64,000 bases of DNA, taken from contig LADR01000023.1 of assembly GCA_000961655.1 (NCBI GenBank), positions 186,001 through 250,000 on the forward strand. Reading direction: 5' to 3'. The DNA comes from Desulfatitalea sp. BRH_c12. Lineage in GTDB: Bacteria > Desulfobacterota > Desulfobacteria > Desulfobacterales > Desulfosarcinaceae. Position numbers and translations under genes: made by a program. Every line of letters starts with the position of its first letter. Position 1 is the first letter of the stretch. Positions 58,394 through 64,000 of the stretch are shown piece by piece. The notes under the pieces are model-generated. The model searched no databases. It was not told the origin of the DNA and saw only the letters and a list, made by a program, of their open reading frames with translations.

Positions 58394-59956
58394 ATGCTTG
58401 TCTACCAATTCCTTGAACGATCAGCAAATCGGCATCCTGACAAAATTGCCGTTGTCCACGATGAAGAGCGTGTCACATACGGACAGTTGGACAAACAGGT
58501 CGAAAGCGTATCCGGGCACCTGTTGAACCATGGTATCGCAAAGGGGGATCGTGTAGCGCTGCTGCTTGAAAACAGCATCGCATACATCATCGCATATTAT
58601 GCCATCCTTAAAGCCGGAGCTGTGGCAGCACCCTTAAATCCCGGCCTGAAACCGGATGGCCTGCAAATTTTACTCGGTGATCTTGAGCCTTCTGCCATCA
58701 TCGCGAATTTCAAGAGCGAGCGCCTGTTAAAAGCGATCGACCTTGGACGTTGTGCGCTAAAACTGATCGTTCTCAACAAGCCCCAGCAACGCTGGGGGCC
58801 ATTCACATTTCCGGTTTTAACTTTCCAGGAATGTCATTCGGACCGCGGCCGAACGATTTTCCCAGGCGGTATCGCCTCGACGGATCTTGCCAGTATCATC
58901 TATACCTCCGGTTCCACCGGCCAATCTAAGGGGGTCATGCTGAGTCACGGCAATATCGTCTCAAATACGCAAGCCATTTGCGAGTACTTGACGCTTACTC
59001 CGTCCGACATCCAGATGGTGGTATTGCCTTTTTCTTATGTCATGGGCAAATCTCTGTTGAATACCCATATTGCCGCTGGCGGCACGATTGTCATCAACAA
59101 TCGTTTTCTATATCCGGCCGATGTGATCAAACAGATGATCGATGAGCAGGTAACCGGCTTTTCAGGGGTCCCATCGACCTACGCATATCTACTTGACAGA
59201 TCTCCTTTGGCGAGCAGCCGTGACAAACTATCCGCATTACGCTACTGCACCCAGGCCGGCGGACATATGGCTGGCTCCCTGAAACGCGCCTTGCGCCAAA
59301 CGTTGCCCGATCATACCCGGATCTATATTATGTATGGCGCTACAGAAGCTTCGGCACGCTTGACCTATCTGGACCCGGAACACTTTGAGGACAAAATTGA
59401 TTCCATCGGCAAACCCATATCCAATGTCAGCATCCGGATTATGGACGATCAAGGCCGGCAAGTGCCGGACGGCATTGAAGGGGAACTGGTCGCGTCGGGT
59501 CCCAATATCATGCAGGGATATTGGAAAGATCCCCAGGATACCGCGCGCGTACTCTCCGAACACGGTTATCATACCGGTGATATCGGGTATCGTGATCCAG
59601 ACGGTTTTTTATATGTTTTAAGGCGAAAAGATGGACTTCTTAAAGTCGGCGGGCATCGCATCAATCCAGTGGAAATCGAGGAATTTCTCATGTCTACGGA
59701 TCTGTTGATCGAAGTGGCCGTAATGGGTTTGCCCGATCAACTATTAGGCCAAAAACTGGTTGCCTTGGTCGTACCCAAAGAAGAAATATATTCTCCCAAA
59801 ACAGTATTCGAAAAATGTGTTGTCGGTTTGCCCAATTACAAAATACCAGCGGCAATTGTGTTTACCCGCGTATTGCCCAAAACTGCCAGCGGTAAAACAG
59901 ATTTGGAAAAATGCATTGAAATAGTTGAAAAATCAAAATCATCCGATAGCCAGTAG
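58394..59956 (+). CDS. AMP-forming acyl-CoA/acyl-ACP ligase, exosortase-A locus type
   Basis: A 520-residue ANL-family enzyme that adenylates a carboxylic acid and loads it on CoA or the nearby ACP. It has the P-loop YTSGSTGQSKGVMLSH, YGATEASARL, the hinge region YHTGDIGYRD and the late catalytic Lys in PKTASGKTD. The ATG at 58394 begins MLVYQFLERSANRHPDK, the normal family start. It resembles the TIGR03098 group tied to exosortase-A systems. The acid used is unknown. Confidence 0.9.
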   Translation: MLVYQFLERSANRHPDKIAVVHDEERVTYGQLDKQVESVSGHLLNHGIAKGDRVALLLENSIAYIIAYYAILKAGAVAAPLNPGLKPDGLQILLGDLEPSAIIANFKSERLLKAIDLGRCALKLIVLNKPQQRWGPFTFPVLTFQECHSDRGRTIFPGGIASTDLASIIYTSGSTGQSKGVMLSHGNIVSNTQAICEYLTLTPSDIQMVVLPFSYVMGKSLLNTHIAAGGTIVINNRFLYPADVIKQMIDEQVTGFSGVPSTYAYLLDRSPLASSRDKLSALRYCTQAGGHMAGSLKRALRQTLPDHTRIYIMYGATEASARLTYLDPEHFEDKIDSIGKPISNVSIRIMDDQGRQVPDGIEGELVASGPNIMQGYWKDPQDTARVLSEHGYHTGDIGYRDPDGFLYVLRRKDGLLKVGGHRINPVEIEEFLMSTDLLIEVAVMGLPDQLLGQKLVALVVPKEEIYSPKTVFEKCVVGLPNYKIPAAIVFTRVLPKTASGKTDLEKCIEIVEKSKSSDSQ

Positions 59957-60089
59957 CATGCCCGCAGCCCCGTTTGAGGCACTGCGCACATGATTTAGAA
60001 AAGACTCTAAGCAAAGCTTCCGAACCATCCGCATCAAAATGAGACACGGAAAGGTTTCGTTTGCTCAAAAAAGTACACGAAAAGAAGCG

Positions 60090-61349
60090 ATGGATAAAAA
60101 GTTAAAAGCATTGGTGATTGCGCCCCAACCGTTCTTCACGCCACGGGGAACACCCTTCAGTGTGTATTACAGAACGCTGGTGATGGCAGAAAAGAATATT
60201 GAGATCGACCTGCTGACCTATGGTGAAGGGCGCGATGTGGAGATTTCAGGGGTTCGTATCATCCGAATACCCAAAGTCAGATGGTTGGGTGAAATCAAGA
60301 TCGGACCTTCCTTTGCAAAGCTCGTACTAGACCTTCTGATGATTGTGTGGACCTTTTCGCAACTGATCCGCCGTCGATACGACTTTGTGCATGCCCATGA
60401 AGAGGCCGTCTTTTTTTGCCTGCTTCTCAAGCCCATTTTCGGCTTCAAACTGATCTATGATATGCATTCGAGCCTGCCACAGCAGTTGAGCAATTTCGCT
60501 TTTACAAAGTCCGGATTGTTGATCCGGCTTTTCACGATGCTTGAAGATGCCAGCCTGCGCGCTTGCGACGTCGTGATTACGATCTGCCCTGACCTGTCCG
60601 ACTATGTTCGCGGGCGCATTCGTGACCTTGGAAAGCATTTCCTGGTGGAAAATTCTATTTTCGATCCGGTGCGCATCGCTAACGACACCTCCACTCCGTC
60701 AGAATCGGTTTCGGCCGTTAAGCCCACTGAATGCCGGAAGCAGGCTTCTTTCTTGCCGGCAGGCAAGCGCATCATTCTGTATGCCGGAACCCTGGAGTCT
60801 TACCAGGGCATCGACATTCTGGTGCAAGCCTGCGCACTCTTGAAAAACAGGGCGCCCGATGCTTTTTTGCTGGTCGTCGGCGGCAGTCCCGCCCAGGTTC
60901 AGATGTATCGTGATATGACCAAACGTCTGGGAATAGAAAGCGTTGTGACATTTACAGGCCAGGTGCCTCAGACTGCCGCACAGGAATTTACCCTTAATGC
61001 AGAGGTCCTCGTCTCACCGCGCATCAAGGGGACCAACACACCTTTGAAAATCTATCAGCAACTCGCCAGCGGCAAACCCCTTGTCGCGACACGCATCTAT
61101 TCACATACGCAGGTTCTATCGGATGATGTGGCCTTTCTCGTGGATGCGACCGCCGAAGGTCTGGCCGCCGGCATCTCGCAAGCCCTTGCGGACAGGGCAG
61201 GAAGTGCTGCGCGGGCCGCCAGGGCGGTCGATCTGTATCATCGTCGATATGCGCGCGCGATTTATGAATATAAAATCGACCAGATACTCTCCAGGTTAGC
61301 CCTGGTGAAAAAGCGGATAAACAACACTGTCGCTGGTGAACTGTTATGA
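60090..61349 (+). CDS. family 4 glycosyltransferase
   Basis: A GT-B glycosyltransferase of 419 residues. It has a long N-terminal acceptor domain beginning LVIAPQPFFTPRGTPFSVYYR. The donor domain has ILYAGTLESYQGIDIL, VTFTGQVPQ and SPRIKGTNTPLKIYQQLASG, where the usual E-X7-E motif is modified. The ATG at 60090 is preceded by AAAGAAG. The next gene overlaps its stop (ATGA). Confidence 0.9.
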   Translation: MDKKLKALVIAPQPFFTPRGTPFSVYYRTLVMAEKNIEIDLLTYGEGRDVEISGVRIIRIPKVRWLGEIKIGPSFAKLVLDLLMIVWTFSQLIRRRYDFVHAHEEAVFFCLLLKPIFGFKLIYDMHSSLPQQLSNFAFTKSGLLIRLFTMLEDASLRACDVVITICPDLSDYVRGRIRDLGKHFLVENSIFDPVRIANDTSTPSESVSAVKPTECRKQASFLPAGKRIILYAGTLESYQGIDILVQACALLKNRAPDAFLLVVGGSPAQVQMYRDMTKRLGIESVVTFTGQVPQTAAQEFTLNAEVLVSPRIKGTNTPLKIYQQLASGKPLVATRIYSHTQVLSDDVAFLVDATAEGLAAGISQALADRAGSAARAARAVDLYHRRYARAIYEYKIDQILSRLALVKKRINNTVAGELL

Positions 61350-62191
61350 TTTTCGTCGATGCCCATGTCCATGTATACCCCTGTTTCGAGCTGTCATCCT
61401 TCTTTTCATCAGCATACAGGAACTTTCGTTCGGCAACTGCACATTTGCCGCATCAGGAGCCACTGCTGCCGGTCATCATTCTTGCGGATTGGTCGCGCCA
61501 GTCATGGTTCCGCCAGTTCCTGCAAAGTGCCGAGAATCCCAATGACCCTCAACGCCTGAAGGTTGCGGGTTGGTCCTTTCTCCCGACCGACGAGGCGCAA
61601 TCGGTTATTGTGGAAAACGCGCAAGGCCATCAGATGATCGTATTGGCCGGGAAAAAAATCATTTCTGCGGAAAATCTCGAAGTGCTCGCCCTGGGCACGA
61701 CGGCTGCTTTCCAAGACGGCTTGTCTCTGCAGACGACCTTGGAGGAAATCCGCCGGCATCCGGATGCGCCCATTCCGGTGGTTCCCTGGGCGGTAGGCAA
61801 ATGGTGGGGGCGGCGCGGGGAAATTCTCGAAGGCGTCATGCGCGGTGCAGACGAACCTTATTTCTACTTATGCGACAATGGCAACCGGCCTTTTTTCTGG
61901 CGTCGGCCCTCGCATTTCAATGTGGCTGACGAACTGGGCATCGGGGTCCTGGCCGGCAGCGATCCGTTGCATTTTCGCTCAGATGCCCTGCGAGTTGGCA
62001 GGTTTGGTTTTTGTCTGCCCGGCCAACTTCCCGCGCATCGTCCGGGAACTGCCTTTAAAAAGATTCTGGCTGACGCCAAGCCTGCGTCCATTCCATTGTT
62101 CGGACACCTGGAGTCAGGTGGCAGGTTCATTAAGAATCAGATCCGCATGCAAATTTTCAAAAAAAAATGGAAAAAGGAGCTGCTGAGATAA
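61346..62191 (+). CDS. conserved-looking protein with N-terminal HxH motif, possible metal-dependent hydrolase
   Basis: A 281-residue protein with no confident family match. It opens with VDAHVHVYP (His 7 and His 9), as in PHP and amidohydrolase metal sites. Later segments VVPWAVGKWWGRRGE, YLCDNGNRPFFW and VLAGSDPLHF would fit other metal or substrate positions of such a barrel. The ATG overlaps the GT4 stop (ATGA) and the next gene starts four bases after its end. Translational coupling on both sides implies a shared pathway with the glycosyltransferase and the FAD enzyme. Function unknown. Confidence 0.7.
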   Translation: MIFVDAHVHVYPCFELSSFFSSAYRNFRSATAHLPHQEPLLPVIILADWSRQSWFRQFLQSAENPNDPQRLKVAGWSFLPTDEAQSVIVENAQGHQMIVLAGKKIISAENLEVLALGTTAAFQDGLSLQTTLEEIRRHPDAPIPVVPWAVGKWWGRRGEILEGVMRGADEPYFYLCDNGNRPFFWRRPSHFNVADELGIGVLAGSDPLHFRSDALRVGRFGFCLPGQLPAHRPGTAFKKILADAKPASIPLFGHLESGGRFIKNQIRMQIFKKKWKKELLR

Positions 62192-62194
62192 ATA

Positions 62195-63742
62195 ATGTCC
62201 AGCATTGATTGCGACAAGGGAAGGGCTGCCGCTGAAAAATTCGATTTGATCATTGTCGGTGGCGGTATCCACGGCACGATGCTGACTCTCGAAGCAAGTT
62301 TGCGCGGTATCCGCACGTTGCTGCTCGAGCAGGATGACTTTGGCGCCGCAACCAGTTTCAATAGCCTGCGGATTCTTCACGGCGGCTTTCGCTACCTTCA
62401 GCATCTTGACTACCAGCGCTTGGTGGTATCGGCGCGCGAGCGCCAGTGGTTTTTGCGATTTTTTCCGCAACTGGCCATGCCGTTGGCCTGCCTGATGCCA
62501 CTTTACGGGAGAGGTCTGCGACGCCCGCTGATTTTGGGCGGTGCCGTCAAACTTTACCAATTGTTAACCGAAAAATTTAACCGTGAACTTTCATCTGACC
62601 GAAAAATACCTGCAGGCAGAATCCTGTCTTGTGAAGAGACGGCTGCAAGTGCCCCCTGGATCATCCGAAAGGGCTTAAAAGGAGGGGCTGTCTGGTACGA
62701 TGGATTCATGCCGGATTCCCAGCGCATTCTGATTGGGGCGCTGCGTTGGGCGTGCGACCATGGCGCGACAGCCATCAACTATTGCCAGGCACGCTCATTG
62801 ATCACCCACGCAGGGCGTGTCGTGGGTGTGCGCGCGGGCGACCGGAAAGATGGGGCATCTTTCGAATTTCGGGGCGACGTTGTCATCAATGCCGCCGGAC
62901 CCTGGTGCAGGGAGGTCGCCGTTCGTTTTGATCGAGACCATCCGCGCCTGTTTAACACCATGGTGGCCTGGAACGTGCTGTTCGATCGTCCCTCCGTATC
63001 GCCCTACGCCATGGCCGTATCACCACCGCGGGCCGGTGCGCGCACCTATTTCGTGGTTCCGTGGAAGGGCCTTCTTTTTGCGGGAACCGGTCAGGTACCC
63101 TGGGCCGCCGGACGCGACACCACGCCGGTCAGGGAACACGAGCTGGATGCTTTTTGCCGAGACATCAACATGGCTCTGCCCGCACTCGCGTTGAAGCGCG
63201 AGGATATCGTACACGTTTATTCCGGGCAGCAATCGGCGAAACGGGCAGGCGGCAGTGATTTCACGCATCGCGATGTCTTTGTCGACCATTCGCAGCGAGG
63301 CGGTCCCCAAAAACTTTATAGCATTTCAGGGATTAAGTTCACCACCGCGCGGCGCATGGCGGAAAGAACGTTGAATAAAGTCTTTTTCCCCCGAAGGCAC
63401 GTGTATACGGGGAAGTCAACGCGCTTTTACGACCCTCCGCCGGATATTTCCCAAACGTTCATGTTGTTTGATTACGACTGGCAACCGCCTGCGGGAGACG
63501 ATTCCTGGCACCAAATGCTGCAGTCATTGATCGCCAGAGAGGCCGTTCAGCATTTGGACGATTTGGTCGTTCGGCGAAGCAATTTAGGTGATAATCCACA
63601 TCGGGCGCTTGCTCTAGCCGTTCGGTTATCTGAACTCTTCGATTGGGACGACGCCCGGCGAAAGATGGAAATCAAACGATTACAGGACTCGTATCGGCAG
63701 ACGGGCCCTGAAAAGGATACTCGAAACCCAACATTTAACTGA
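62195..63742 (+). CDS. FAD-dependent oxidoreductase, glycerol-3-phosphate dehydrogenase-like
   Basis: A 515-residue DAO-superfamily flavoprotein with the dinucleotide fold [13 protein letters not shown], then [20 protein letters not shown] and [11 protein letters not shown], similar to GlpD/GlpA. The second half has [13 protein letters not shown] and [15 protein letters not shown]. There is no membrane segment or Fe-S extension. It could oxidise glycerol 3-phosphate or a hydroxy- or amino-acid substituent of the polymer. Genomic context favours envelope-sugar chemistry over glycerol catabolism, which is inference. Confidence 0.85.
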   Translation: MSSIDCDKGRAAAEKFDLIIVGGGIHGTMLTLEASLRGIRTLLLEQDDFGAATSFNSLRILHGGFRYLQHLDYQRLVVSARERQWFLRFFPQLAMPLACLMPLYGRGLRRPLILGGAVKLYQLLTEKFNRELSSDRKIPAGRILSCEETAASAPWIIRKGLKGGAVWYDGFMPDSQRILIGALRWACDHGATAINYCQARSLITHAGRVVGVRAGDRKDGASFEFRGDVVINAAGPWCREVAVRFDRDHPRLFNTMVAWNVLFDRPSVSPYAMAVSPPRAGARTYFVVPWKGLLFAGTGQVPWAAGRDTTPVREHELDAFCRDINMALPALALKREDIVHVYSGQQSAKRAGGSDFTHRDVFVDHSQRGGPQKLYSISGIKFTTARRMAERTLNKVFFPRRHVYTGKSTRFYDPPPDISQTFMLFDYDWQPPAGDDSWHQMLQSLIAREAVQHLDDLVVRRSNLGDNPHRALALAVRLSELFDWDDARRKMEIKRLQDSYRQTGPEKDTRNPTFN

Positions 63743-63759
63743 TTGTGGAGGAGCGGGGC

Positions 63760-64000
63760 ATGAGGATTTTCGTTACCGGAGGAACCGGTTTCACAGGCGC
63801 GGCGCTGGTTATGCGGCTGATCAAAGAAGGACACGAAGTCGTGGCTCTGGATAATCAGAGGGGCATCCAGTTTGAAGCCCTGAAGAACGCTGGCGCAGAA
63901 TTGTTGATCGGAAGCATTACCGAAAAAGATGTCCTGATGAATGCTTGCAAGGACATCGATGTGGTCTTCCATCTTGCAGCCGCTTTTCGGCAATTGAATG
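63760..64000 (+). CDS. NAD-dependent sugar epimerase/dehydratase, cut by window end
   Basis: The first 80 residues of an extended [20 protein letters not shown] with the NAD-binding GGTGFTG, then ALDNQRG and [19 protein letters not shown] lies before the ATG, 17 bases after the FAD-enzyme stop. The catalytic YxxxK is beyond the window, so the substrate cannot be judged. Confidence 0.85.
   Translation, partial: MRIFVTGGTGFTGAALVMRLIKEGHEVVALDNQRGIQFEALKNAGAELLIGSITEKDVLMNACKDIDVVFHLAAAFRQLN

Overview
The window reads as a stretch of chromosome from an anaerobic Desulfobacterota (former Deltaproteobacteria), most like the Desulfosarcina/Desulfobacterales group. The pointers are a mitochondrial-EFG1-like elongation factor G, a NIL-domain ferredoxin beside mnmA, an acetyl-CoA hydrolase fused to a GNAT domain, and an exosortase-A-type exopolysaccharide locus with sigma-54 regulation. 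This placement is inferred from gene content alone. I see no rRNA, tRNA, CRISPR array, intact insertion sequence or phage gene.

Positions 1-36950 are mostly core genes. A cut membrane protein is followed by a minus-strand sulfur/tRNA-modification operon (NIL-ferredoxin, mnmA, mtaB). Divergent from it lies a lipid pair: an acyltransferase-hydrolase fusion and a Ste24-type protease. Next on the minus strand are a NUDIX hydrolase and fusA with a RecA-like ATPase. From about 11.6 kb everything reads on the plus strand: acetyl-CoA hydrolase/GNAT, rsmG, ileS-lspA, holA, pyk, a complete branched-chain amino-acid ABC transporter (substrate protein, H, M, G, F), argC, folD, an M23 peptidase, secA with a phosphoesterase, and the N-degron set clpS-clpA-aat.

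Positions 37000-64000 are an envelope-polysaccharide region. It opens with a regulatory block: a 64-residue secreted peptide with a PEP-CTERM-like tail behind a near-consensus sigma-54 promoter, a receiver domain and a sigma-54 activator separated by a single in-frame stop codon, a small Arg/Asp-rich protein, and a second NtrC-family protein whose receiver, GAFTGA loop and Walker B residues are all degraded. Assembly and export genes follow: GNVR chain-length protein, tyrosine kinase, initiating phosphoglycosyltransferase, SLBB export protein, beta-barrel protein and polysaccharide deacetylase. They are interleaved with UDP-GlcA/UDP-GalA precursor genes. Then come a NadE-like enzyme, a translationally coupled CDP-6-deoxyhexose operon, a glycosyltransferase, an acyl carrier protein with its AMP-forming ligase, and a coupled GT4 / HxH-protein / FAD-oxidoreductase / epimerase block that runs off the end. 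No exosortase, flippase or polymerase is present, so the locus continues outside the window.

Four GG-N10-GC sites of sigma-54 type lie upstream of the peptide, the small Arg/Asp-rich protein, the degenerate activator and the acyl ligase. This suggests one regulon driven by the split activator, with the degenerate activator as a possible modulator. Intergenic regions carry at least three families of palindromic repeats.
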